Source of the DNA: Thermoplasmata archaeon
GTDB lineage: Archaea > Thermoplasmatota > Thermoplasmata > Lutacidiplasmatales > UBA184
Assembly: GCA_022749815.1 (NCBI GenBank)
Contig: JAKIWV010000004.1
Span: forward strand, 124,001-188,000
Length of the DNA stretch: 64,000 nucleotides
Direction: 5' to 3'
Position numbers and translations under genes: made by a program. The stretch's first letter is position 1, and every line of letters begins with the position of its first letter. The notes beneath the pieces are model-generated. The model did not search any database. It was not told where the DNA came from and was given only the letters and a program-made list of their open reading frames with translations. This document shows, one piece after another, positions 24,280 to 31,248 of this stretch.

Positions 24280-25356
24280 TCAAGCCTTACGACCGGTCAA
24301 CAGCAGCGCGCCACCGCCACCTTGGAAGAGCTCGATGGCTTCCTCGGGGACCTTCGCGGTTCGTGCGTACCCCTCGAGGTCGGGCTCATCGACCTGGACG
24401 TCGACGAACCCCGCCTGGTGGCCGATCTGTTCGAACTCCGCCTTTTCGAAGAACCGGATCCGGGACGCAAACGGTTCCGGGGCAGCCGGAGTACCTTTGA
24501 GAGCAGCCGTGCCGCCGAACACGGCGATTCTTCCGCCCGGTTGAAGGGCCCGCCGGATCTCCTTCAAGGCACCCACGGGATCCGGCAGGAACCCGATTAC
24601 CCCTGTCATGACCGCGCACGTGAACGTCTCGTCGGCGACGGGGAGCCGGTCCGCCTCTGCCTCGAGAACCGTGAGCACTCCATGGGCAACCGCCATTCGG
24701 TTCTGTTCGATCGTCAGTCGGACCATCTCAGGACTGTGATCGACGGCCGTGGCGCGACCTCCGCTCTCCAGCGCCTTGCGCATGAACGCCCCGCCTCCGC
24801 ACCCGACCTCTAGGAGGTTGTCATCGGCTTTGAGGGAAATTCGATCTAGGATGAGAAGGAAGTTTGGCCAGTGGAATATCGGGTCCGCATAGATCGCCCG
24901 AGCCCTTGGACCCGTGGGACGGCGGACCCGGCGGTCGGTCAGCCAGTTCCCCAACCCGTCGGGAGAGATCGCGTAGAAGAGGGGCGCCAGCAGTCCGCTG
25001 CCAAACCAGCCGGCCAAATCCTCGACATCTTCAGAAAAAACTCCCCCCCACCCACGAACCTCGAAGGTGATTCGGGTCCCGTCGGAGATGGCGTCGAACC
25101 GAAGCTCGACGTTTACCTGTTCATCCGCTTTCCACGTCGCAGGTCTCCATTCGAGAATGAGCCTTCTCCCGGGCTCCCACGCGGTAACCTTCGCCACGAC
25201 CTCTCCTCGCTGGACGACGCCACCTTGAGCTCCGGTCCTCAGAGTGGATCCTCCGCGCGAAAGGCCATCTTCTAGCTCGGCAAGAACCGCCTCGAACGCC
25301 TCAGAAGGTCCGAGAGGAACCTCCAGTGTCGTAGTCATCGACTGTAATGCGCCCAT
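24280..25356 (-). CDS. SRPBCC (AHSA1-like) domain fused to a SAM-dependent methyltransferase
   Basis: The 358-aa protein has two parts. Residues about 7-140 are an SRPBCC/AHSA1-type fold (TTTLEVPLGPSEAFEAVLAE, VTAWEPGRRLILEWRP, GTRITFEVRGWGG), a hydrophobic-ligand pocket. Residues about 150-355 are a class I methyltransferase with motif I DNLLEVGCGGGAFMRKAL (179-196), AVDHSPEMVRL (acidic end of beta2), FTCAVMTGVIGFLPDP and LQPGGRIAVFGG. The pocket may present a lipid or small aromatic acceptor to the methylase; this is inference. It starts at ATG 25356 or 25338. It is alone on its strand inside the candidate island. Confidence 0.8.
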   Translation of the reverse strand: MGALQSMTTTLEVPLGPSEAFEAVLAELEDGLSRGGSTLRTGAQGGVVQRGEVVAKVTAWEPGRRLILEWRPATWKADEQVNVELRFDAISDGTRITFEVRGWGGVFSEDVEDLAGWFGSGLLAPLFYAISPDGLGNWLTDRRVRRPTGPRARAIYADPIFHWPNFLLILDRISLKADDNLLEVGCGGGAFMRKALESGGRATAVDHSPEMVRLTIEQNRMAVAHGVLTVLEAEADRLPVADETFTCAVMTGVIGFLPDPVGALKEIRRALQPGGRIAVFGGTAALKGTPAAPEPFASRIRFFEKAEFEQIGHQAGFVDVQVDEPDLEGYARTAKVPEEAIELFQGGGGALLLTGRKA

Positions 25357-25454
25357 TCTGGTACCTCGCTCTGCGGAACGTCGAGTTCGACTGATTACTT
25401 GAACCCGTACGGAAATCGGTCGTTTGATTGACTGCAGGTTATTCAGAAAGGAGT

Positions 25455-25502
25455 CTCCGTTTCCGGAGAGCCGACCCTTTGTTACGGAGGGGTCTCCGTA
25501 AC
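25455..25502. promoter_or_regulatory. Two adjacent related hairpins upstream of the fusion methyltransferase
   Basis: CTCCG-TTTC-CGGAG (25455-25468) is followed by a perfect 9-bp inverted repeat GTTACGGAG-GGGT-CTCCGTAAC (25481-25502). The CTCCG/CGGAG core occurs in both, so alternative pairings are possible. The pair lies about 100-145 nt before the minus-strand methyltransferase start. It could be a protein operator, an attenuator or a terminator; the sequence alone does not decide. Confidence 0.45.
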
Positions 25503-25673
25503 GACCCCCCCCAGACCTCTGATGGGGCTGGAACCGCCCATTTCCCTGCGCCAGGCGCCCTGCGTTTGATGATTCAGAGCCCCTGCAGGATCGAGCACAA
25601 GGGGTCGCCTTTCCATCGCCGCGGCGTTCAGTCCTGCAGAGGGTGGGGTATCCCTTTGTGATGTGACAGCAAG

Positions 25674-25691
25674 CGAATCCGCTTGGGGCTA
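25674..25691 (+). repeat. Distal copy of the tRNA-Gln 3' end, candidate attR
   Basis: CGAATCCGCTTGGGGCTA matches tRNA-Gln positions 22642-22659 in 17 of 18 bases (C to T at position 11). It lies in non-coding sequence 46 nt before the 3' end of vapC and no tRNA body surrounds it. Confidence 0.5.
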
Positions 25692-25736
25692 GATATCCTC
25701 GGTCTCTCGTGGCTCTCGACAGGCCGCATCGAGCGC

Positions 25737-26153
25737 TCAGGGATTCCGAGCCGGAAGAACTTGGAATCCGGCCTCAGAGAAATTGTGGTCGAACGTGAAG
25801 GCGCGACCAATTTCGAGCTCTCGCATCAACACAAAGCTCGTGCAATCCGTCAGGCTCCAGCGCGTGTCCGCGTGAGCGAGCATGAGCTCGACCGCATGAT
25901 CGAAGTCACGCTCGGAGACCCGCACCATCTGCAAGTTTGACGAGCTCGTCAGAAGGTCTCGCAATGCACGAACGGGGCCGATTCCGAGTCGCATGCGAAG
26001 CAGGGTGTAGGTTACATCTAGAACGTAATTGGTGGCGAGGATTCTGCCGAACTCCCCCTCGGTGACACGCGCGAAGAGCCTGAGGGCGTCCCCGTGGCGA
26101 CGCTCCCGATTGTCCGCGAGGGCGTACCAATCGCTGGAGTCAACCAGGATCAT
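25737..26153 (-). CDS. vapC: PIN-domain ribonuclease toxin VapC
   Basis: The 138-aa protein begins MILVDSSDWYALADNRE, with metal-binding Asp5. The remaining acidic positions are Asp46 in NYVLDVTYTLL (often Glu in the family), Asp103 in WSLTDCTSFVLM and Asp122 in FTFDHNFSEAGF. This is the complete four-acid PIN site, so the nuclease should be active on RNA. The ATG at 26153 overlaps the antitoxin TGA (ATGA). A longer upstream frame overlaps vapB and is rejected. Confidence 0.88.
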   Translation of the reverse strand: MILVDSSDWYALADNRERRHGDALRLFARVTEGEFGRILATNYVLDVTYTLLRMRLGIGPVRALRDLLTSSSNLQMVRVSERDFDHAVELMLAHADTRWSLTDCTSFVLMRELEIGRAFTFDHNFSEAGFQVLPARNP

Positions 26154-26389
26154 TCTGACGGTCCGTACAGGATTTCGTCGTGACGCTCGGCCACGCCCGT
26201 CTTCGGTCCCTTTCGCCGAATCAGGGGGAACCCGGTGAAAATCGGGTCGGTCGGGTCGACTTTGTCCGGCAGCAACTGGGCTCGGATGGCGGCCCGGATC
26301 CAAGCCTGCATCGTCTTTCCTTCACCTCGTGCCTTCCGGCGGAGTAGATCATACCCTGCTTCCGGGACTCGGGTCTGGATCAACTTCAT
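26150..26389 (-). CDS. vapB: VapB-type antitoxin
   Basis: The 79-aa protein has a short N-terminal DNA-binding strand and helices in ribbon-helix-helix style (MKLIQTRVPEAGYDLLRRKA, GKTMQAWIRAAIRAQLL) and a basic, extended C-terminus that would wrap the PIN toxin. It directly precedes vapC with an ATGA overlap. A palindrome sits 5 nt before its start codon, consistent with autoregulation by the toxin-antitoxin complex. Confidence 0.82.
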   Translation of the reverse strand: MKLIQTRVPEAGYDLLRRKARGEGKTMQAWIRAAIRAQLLPDKVDPTDPIFTGFPLIRRKGPKTGVAERHDEILYGPSE

Positions 26390-26393
26390 ACAA

Positions 26394-26411
26394 TCTGTAA
26401 TCTGTTACAGA
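26394..26411. promoter_or_regulatory. Palindromic operator upstream of vapBC
   Basis: TCTGTAA-TCTG-TTACAGA is a perfect 7-bp inverted repeat with a 4-nt centre, located 5-22 nt before the vapB ATG. Type II antitoxins usually bind such palindromes to repress their own operon. Confidence 0.65.
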
Positions 26412-26509
26412 CTACAAGAACAGCTTTTCGCCGCGAAACCCTCGTCGCGAGAGAACCGCGTTGCGACGTTGAAGGGTGGCGCATGAAGTCCTACGTATCA
26501 GCCGTTTAC

Positions 26510-27004
26510 TCAGCTGGGGCTGGCCCGGGAAGCGTTCTTCGTGCGGGGCGTGGCGAATCGACCGAGCATGAGACCAGTGCTGTTGGGAAAGACATCCTCG
26601 ATGTTTCGGGGCCGACGGTCGGCAAAGACAACGTCGGGGTGGTTCTGTACTCCATACTGCACGAGGGTCGCGAGGATTGGCCAAACCTGGAGGCCCTTTT
26701 CGGTAAGGCGATAGGACCCGCGCTTCGATTCGCTCGTCGGCGGCCTCTTCTCGATCAGCTCCTCGGAGGCCAACTGACGCAGCCTCAGGGAGAGAGTCCG
26801 CTGGCGTAGCCCCGGGTTGTTCCGGAGGATCAACGTGAACGAAGCGCCCGGGAAAAAGGCGATGTCCCTCAGGACGGTCAACGCCCACTTGCGTCCGAGC
26901 GTGCCCAGGGTCGCGGCAATCGGACAGTGTTTCATCGGGATTGCCGGCGCTTCTGGTGCGGGTTCCGCCGCGGGCTCAAGAACGGAGGGCCGGGACATCG
27001 GCAT
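26510..27004 (-). CDS. HxlR-family winged-helix transcription regulator
   Basis: The 164-aa protein has the HxlR core: CPIAATLGTLGRKWALTVLR (about 27-46), SFTLILRNNPGLRQRTLSLR (about 55-74) as the recognition region, LASEELIEKRPP and SKRGSYRLTEKGLQVWPIL. Extra N- and C-terminal tails are Pro/Ala-rich and Arg/Ser-rich. Cys27 is the only early cysteine and could sense oxidants or electrophiles, as in some relatives (inference). A TATA-like GCTTATC sits 24 nt before the ATG. No target operon is adjacent. Confidence 0.88.
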   Translation of the reverse strand: MPMSRPSVLEPAAEPAPEAPAIPMKHCPIAATLGTLGRKWALTVLRDIAFFPGASFTLILRNNPGLRQRTLSLRLRQLASEELIEKRPPTSESKRGSYRLTEKGLQVWPILATLVQYGVQNHPDVVFADRRPRNIEDVFPNSTGLMLGRFATPRTKNASRASPS

Positions 27005-27323
27005 CGACGACCGGGAGGTCCGCTGATAAGCCTTTCTTCGGCGTGCGCGCAGCGGTATACTTTCCTACCGCGTGGGCTCCGACCGAACCAGTCAGACGCC
27101 GGGAGATAGACCCCGCTGGGGACGCAGGAACTCACCGTGGCGTATCCGTCGAGGCTCTCGGGAAACACTAGCGCAACGGCGACCAGGATCTCGACTTCCG
27201 GCACGACTTCGATGTCTCGAACGAGGGTCTTTGTCCAAAGGGGGTGGATGGCACGAGGTGGCCGCACGCCGGCTCGGGGCGTGCGATGGCCCCCCGGCTA
27301 CCCCCCCGTCCTAATCGCGAAGT
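27005..27323. other. Intergenic stretch between hxlR-type and GYD genes
   Basis: This 319-nt stretch holds the probable hxlR promoter (about 27022-27031). A minus-strand frame at 26932-27267 contains a hydrophobic run (VPEVEILVAVALVFPESLDG), but it overlaps the HxlR N-terminus and has no recognisable family, so no gene is called. Confidence 0.4.
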
Positions 27324-27608
27324 TCAGCCCCCGCTTAGCTTCTCGACCTCTTGATCCGTGAACGCTCTGAGGGTAGTTGAGTCGATGTTACCCGTCGCCC
27401 CCGCGGCGATCAGGAATCTCATCGCCAGTTGTTCCGTAGGGGCGTCGATGATTGTGACTACATCGTATTGACCCATGGTCATGTAGCTGGAGATTTTCAA
27501 CCCCAGCTTCCGGAAATCATCCCACAGCTTGTCTCTCCGCTTTCGGGCCTCAGTCATGTTCCCCTTCGCCAGAGCCGTCAGACGGCCCAGCATGACGTAC
27601 GTCGGCAT
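27324..27608 (-). CDS. GYD-domain protein
   Basis: The 94-aa protein belongs to the GYD family of small ferredoxin-fold proteins: MPTYVMLGRLTALAKGNMTE at the start, KLGLKISSYMTMGQYDVVTI with the GxYD motif, then LAMRFLIAAGATGNIDSTTL. The function of the family is unknown; members are about 90-110 aa and usually dimeric. It is a single gene divergent from the PKD protein gene. Confidence 0.85.
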   Translation of the reverse strand: MPTYVMLGRLTALAKGNMTEARKRRDKLWDDFRKLGLKISSYMTMGQYDVVTIIDAPTEQLAMRFLIAAGATGNIDSTTLRAFTDQEVEKLSGG

Positions 27609-28003
27609 GGCTCGCCGGGAGCAGTCCTCCGGGCTGTAAACCTATCGGGCCCCCCCCCGAAGCTGGGCACAGGTCCTGTCCCTGACCGGTATGGGGCCTG
27701 GGAACGCGCGGAGTGGCCGGCGGTCAGGCCCGTCGATGCCTCCCCGGCCGTTGCCCCAAGACTGATCGAGGGTGATCGGGGGGGCTCAGTGTCAAATCGC
27801 AATTGGATTCGGAAGTCCTGGGGGGGGGCCTTCCACCAGTTGCCACGGCTTCAGCGGAGTCCGAGACGGCGCATCTGTCCTTCGAGATTTCCTCTCGCAG
27901 AGATTCGGGAAGAACAGCGGCACCGGACTGTTCGGAGCTTGCGCCAAGCACTACGGAGTACGCACCAAAACGTGGCTATACGATGGGGTATCAGCGGTTG
28001 GCA
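27609..28003. other. Divergent intergenic region before the PKD/cupredoxin gene
   Basis: About 395 nt between GYD (-) and the PKD gene (+). It contains homopolymer C and G tracts (near 27651 and 27822) and a TATA-like CTATA at 27976-27980, 26 nt before the ATG at 28004. The PKD frame is open back to 27803, but the extra N-terminus precedes the membrane anchor and lacks protein-like character. Confidence 0.45.
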
Positions 28004-30358
28004 ATGGGGGAGTCCAAGGCATCGCCGAGCGCCGCACGCAGAACGCGCGTACGCACGGGCCTCACCGTCTTCCTGGTCGGAATGCTCCTGTTCTCGGCGT
28101 ACGGCTCGCTCACCCCTTCGAACCTCCGTTGCGCTCTCCCCGGTCGAGTGGATTGCGCGGGTGGCTTGCTAGGCCCCACGGTCGCTCCCGTGAACGCAAG
28201 CTTCACGCAGTGGTTCAATGTCACGATGCCTGACTACAGCTTCTGGATCATCAACACCGTCACCGGCGCCAATGAATCGAATGCTTGGTACCTTTTCGAG
28301 GGCTGGACCGTCCACATCAACGCCACGAGTTGGCCCAATAACCCCGCGTTGGGCGGAACCGCTTATCATGGTCTCGGCGTCGAAATCAACGCGACCGGGA
28401 CGCAGCTTTTGGATCTCGCCGCCCCCACCGGAGTCTGGGTCACGGGTTCCTTTGTCGCGCCGACCGCCCGCTATTCCGACCAGTACATCTGGTGCACCGT
28501 TCAGTGCGGTCCCGGCCATGGAGGCCAGCACGAAAACAATGTCTTTGTCGTGCCATCGACGATGGTTCCCACCGTCACACTGGCCGCCAACCGGACGACG
28601 GGGAACCCGCCTCTCGCAGTCTCGTTCAATGCCTCAGTGACGGGAGGAACGGCCCCGTTCACCGAGTCGTGGGCGTTTGGGGACGGCAACTCGACCTCGG
28701 GCACCCTGACCACGTCCCACACATTCGCAGTTCAGGGAAACTACCAGACCACCGTCACCTTGACCGATTCGAAGGGGTTCACCTCGAGTCGTTCGCTGTG
28801 GATTGATGTCGGTGCGTCCGCGCCGATCACGGTGAAGGTCGTAGGGAACCCCTCGAGCGGCGCGGCTCCGATGGTGACTCAGCTCAATTCGACGGTCAAG
28901 GGCGGAGCTCCGCCCTACACCTATGCATGGACTTTCGGGGATGGCGGCGGCGCGACAGGTTCCTCGCCGACACATGTATACGGAGCGCCCGGAGTCTACG
29001 CTGCGATCGTGACGGTCCGCGACGTACTGGGCCATTCGGGCGTCGGTTGGGCTTCAATCGCAGCCCACGCCGCCGCGGGACGTCTCACAGTGACTGTCGC
29101 CCTTAACCCTTCGACCGGAACGGCTCCCTTCGCGACTACGTTCACGGTGACCATCTCGGGGGGCACGGCCCCCTATCAGACGCAGTGGCTCTTTGGGGAC
29201 GGGACAGTCGGTAGCGGCTCCCCGGCGAACCACGTGTACAACACGACCGGCCTATACGAAGTAGTCGCTCTCGCCTCGGACTCCATCGGAAACACCGGCT
29301 TCTCTGTGACCGCAGTGACGGTCGGGGGAGCGGCGGGCGCCGCCCTATCGGGGCAGCTCGAGCTGCTCCCGAACGCCGGCAGTGCCCCACTGACTGTGAA
29401 CGCTAGCATCTCCATGTCCGGCGGGACGGGAACCTACAGCAATACGACCTGGACGTGGGGCGATGGCACTAGCGCGACGGGCCGTGTCCTCTCCCACACG
29501 TTTTCGGCCGCCGGCACGTACAGCGTCAGCGCGGCCATCGCGGACACCGGCGGCGGAGGTGGGGGCGGAGGCGACGACGTCGCGGCCACCATATATTCGA
29601 CAGTTCACGTCGAGGGTCTGAGCCTCCAGATCGCATTGAACCGGACCATGGCGGACGCACCTGCGATGGTCGGCGCCATTGCGTCGATCGTCTCCGGTTC
29701 GGGAGTTTACAACACCGTGACATGGAACTGGGGCGACGGAATGAGCTCGACTGGAGTGGCCGTAAACCACACCTATGCCCCCTCGGTCTCGGGACCGGTT
29801 CAAGTTCAGGCCACCGTCCAGGATTCGGCCGGGGCCCAGGCCACTGCGTCGGCCAACGTCACCCTCTCTCCTCAGCTCTCCGGTCGGCTCGCCATTCTGA
29901 TTCCGCGGCTGACCGGGTTCCCGATCCCTGTGAACCTGACCCTGACCCTTGTCGGGGGCACCGGAAACTACTCGAAGACCTCCCTGTGGAACTTCGGGGA
30001 CACTGGGAGCGTTCGGGGCGCCAACGTCCAGACCCACGTGTACCTAAAATCCGGGCGCTACCAAGTCGCCGTGCAGGCTAACGACAGCAGCGGCAGCGCG
30101 GTGACCGTGACCGGGTGGGTCAACTTTACGAAGGGCGGATCCGGGACGACTCACCCACCCCCGACCTGGGTCTTCAATGGCCTGCCGGATCCGGACGCGG
30201 TCGCCATCGCCCTGATGGGCATCATCGCCTTCGCGGGCCTCCTGCTCCTTTACCGGAGCCGGGCGCGGGCCGCGAAGAAGACATCGCCGGCGATCAGAAA
30301 AGCGCCGGCCAAGGACGCACGATCCTCCTCTCCCGGGGCGGACGGAAGGGAGCCCTAA
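28004..30358 (+). CDS. Membrane-anchored CuA-like cupredoxin fused to six PKD domains
   Basis: The protein (784 aa from the ATG at 28004) has a basic start and N-terminal anchor (about 17-37), then a cupredoxin domain (about 55-185) resembling cytochrome oxidase subunit II: His122 in TAYHGLGVEI, and C164-TVQ-C168-GPG-H172 in the CuA loop. The axial Met position is Gln175 (or His176). Six PKD domains follow, each with a W-x-(F/W)-GD core: WAFGDGN, WTFGDGG, WLFGDGT, WTWGDGT, WNWGDGM, WNFGDTG. A C-terminal TM helix (IALMGIIAFAGLLLLYR) and a basic tail end the protein. It is therefore an extracytoplasmic copper/redox or adhesion protein. The start is set by the TATA box 26 nt upstream; ATG 27983 is an alternative. 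Translation of the next gene begins 12 nt after the stop. Confidence 0.82.
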   Translation: MGESKASPSAARRTRVRTGLTVFLVGMLLFSAYGSLTPSNLRCALPGRVDCAGGLLGPTVAPVNASFTQWFNVTMPDYSFWIINTVTGANESNAWYLFEGWTVHINATSWPNNPALGGTAYHGLGVEINATGTQLLDLAAPTGVWVTGSFVAPTARYSDQYIWCTVQCGPGHGGQHENNVFVVPSTMVPTVTLAANRTTGNPPLAVSFNASVTGGTAPFTESWAFGDGNSTSGTLTTSHTFAVQGNYQTTVTLTDSKGFTSSRSLWIDVGASAPITVKVVGNPSSGAAPMVTQLNSTVKGGAPPYTYAWTFGDGGGATGSSPTHVYGAPGVYAAIVTVRDVLGHSGVGWASIAAHAAAGRLTVTVALNPSTGTAPFATTFTVTISGGTAPYQTQWLFGDGTVGSGSPANHVYNTTGLYEVVALASDSIGNTGFSVTAVTVGGAAGAALSGQLELLPNAGSAPLTVNASISMSGGTGTYSNTTWTWGDGTSATGRVLSHTFSAAGTYSVSAAIADTGGGGGGGGDDVAATIYSTVHVEGLSLQIALNRTMADAPAMVGAIASIVSGSGVYNTVTWNWGDGMSSTGVAVNHTYAPSVSGPVQVQATVQDSAGAQATASANVTLSPQLSGRLAILIPRLTGFPIPVNLTLTLVGGTGNYSKTSLWNFGDTGSVRGANVQTHVYLKSGRYQVAVQANDSSGSAVTVTGWVNFTKGGSGTTHPPPTWVFNGLPDPDAVAIALMGIIAFAGLLLLYRSRARAAKKTSPAIRKAPAKDARSSSPGADGREP

Positions 30359-30369
30359 CGGGTACCGTG

Positions 30370-31248
30370 ATGGCCGCAGCGACAGACTCAGGCTCGCTCG
30401 TTGCGGTCCGAGGGCGCCCCTCGGCGCGTCCCTTGGAAGAGATCCCCGGTGAACTCGGACGGTCCGTTCTCCTGCTGGAGTTCTTCGCCCTCGCTTTGTA
30501 TTGGATCACCCCGGCGCTGTACAGCTCCTGGAACTACGCAGGGACCTGGTCCGACCTCGGCTACGTCCTCTTCGTCCCGTTGATGGCTACTCTGTCGCTC
30601 GCGGTCCTTCGTCCGCTGCCCGCCCACCTCGCACGCGTGTGGGGCGTTCGTCGGAACCGCTTGCTCTTCCACGGGCTCTGGAGCGGAACCCTCGTGGCCG
30701 GCCTGGTGGCGACGAGCTTGATCCAGTTCAGCGCCGCCGGAGCTTCCGCCGGCTCGGGCGCACCGCTTCTGCAATGGACCACAACCTACACCCCGTTCGG
30801 CGCGTGGCCGGGGATCTCCATAGACCTCGCCTCCGCCGGCGTCTTCATTGCCATCAATCCGCCGATTCTCGCCCTCCTGGGGGTCGTTTCGGTGCTATGG
30901 GCTGCCGTCGTCGTGCTCCGCCTGTCGCCCCCCTCCCTGACCTGTACGACTCCGCCAGCTCCCGCAAAGGGGTGGCGTTCCAAGGTCGCGACGCTGGCCG
31001 CATGGGGGCCGGTGGGATTCATCTCCGGCTGTCCGGCGTGCTCGCCCGCCTACCTCGCGTTGGTCGGTCTCGTCGCTCCCGGCACGGCTGCCGCTGGGTA
31101 CGCCGCGGAGCCACTGGTCCCGTGGATTGGACTCGCCGGTTTGCTCTTCCTCGGCAGCCTGGGGCTCACCCTGCTTCTTCTGCGCAGGATAACCGCGTCC
31201 GTCGTTGAAGCCCTGCGGCCGGACGAGGCGGAGGTCGGCGCCGAATGA
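30370..31248 (+). CDS. Polytopic membrane protein in the cupredoxin/RnfD-like locus
   Basis: The 292-aa protein has about six hydrophobic helices, for example LLLEFFALALYWITPALYSS, LWSGTLVAGLVATSLIQF, LALLGVVSVLWAAVVVL and LAGLLFLGSLGLTLLLL. The motif GFISGCPACSPAYLALVG near residues 215-232 puts a CxxC pair at a membrane border, suitable for metal or disulfide chemistry. No family was recognised. The stop overlaps the ATG of the next gene (ATGA), so these two are coupled, and the PKD gene ends 12 nt upstream. A role in assembling or anchoring the copper domain is inference. Confidence 0.65.
   Translation: MAAATDSGSLVAVRGRPSARPLEEIPGELGRSVLLLEFFALALYWITPALYSSWNYAGTWSDLGYVLFVPLMATLSLAVLRPLPAHLARVWGVRRNRLLFHGLWSGTLVAGLVATSLIQFSAAGASAGSGAPLLQWTTTYTPFGAWPGISIDLASAGVFIAINPPILALLGVVSVLWAAVVVLRLSPPSLTCTTPPAPAKGWRSKVATLAAWGPVGFISGCPACSPAYLALVGLVAPGTAAAGYAAEPLVPWIGLAGLLFLGSLGLTLLLLRRITASVVEALRPDEAEVGAE

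Larger units (their letters stand above)
22660..25691. mobile_element. Candidate integrated segment or element remnant at tRNA-Gln
   Basis: About 3.0 kb lies between the tRNA 3' end and an 18-nt near-perfect copy of it. The interior is visibly less GC-rich than the flanks (especially 22.85-24.1 kb) and holds a small membrane ORF without a normal start, an exported G1-like protein and a methyltransferase fusion. No integrase, recombinase or replication gene is present, so it would be a decayed or non-autonomous element. The evidence is the repeat pair and the composition only. Confidence 0.45.
25357..25736. other. Non-coding stretch between the fusion methyltransferase and vapC
   Basis: This 380-nt stretch holds the two hairpins (25455-25502) and the candidate att repeat (25674-25691). 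The open frame at 25428-25661 has no protein-like character. Nothing else was seen. Confidence 0.5.

Noticed and set aside
26932-27267. Minus-strand 111-codon frame with a hydrophobic run
   Set aside because: It overlaps the HxlR N-terminus, no family was recognised and its promoter would lie in GC-rich sequence; left as non-coding.
27803-28003. Upstream TTG start for the PKD/cupredoxin protein
   Set aside because: It would place 67 polar residues before the membrane anchor, and a TATA box sits 26 nt before the ATG at 28004.
28004-30358. Tandem DNA repeat in the PKD gene
   Set aside because: The repetition is at protein-domain level; the six units are too diverged in DNA to be listed as a nucleotide repeat.
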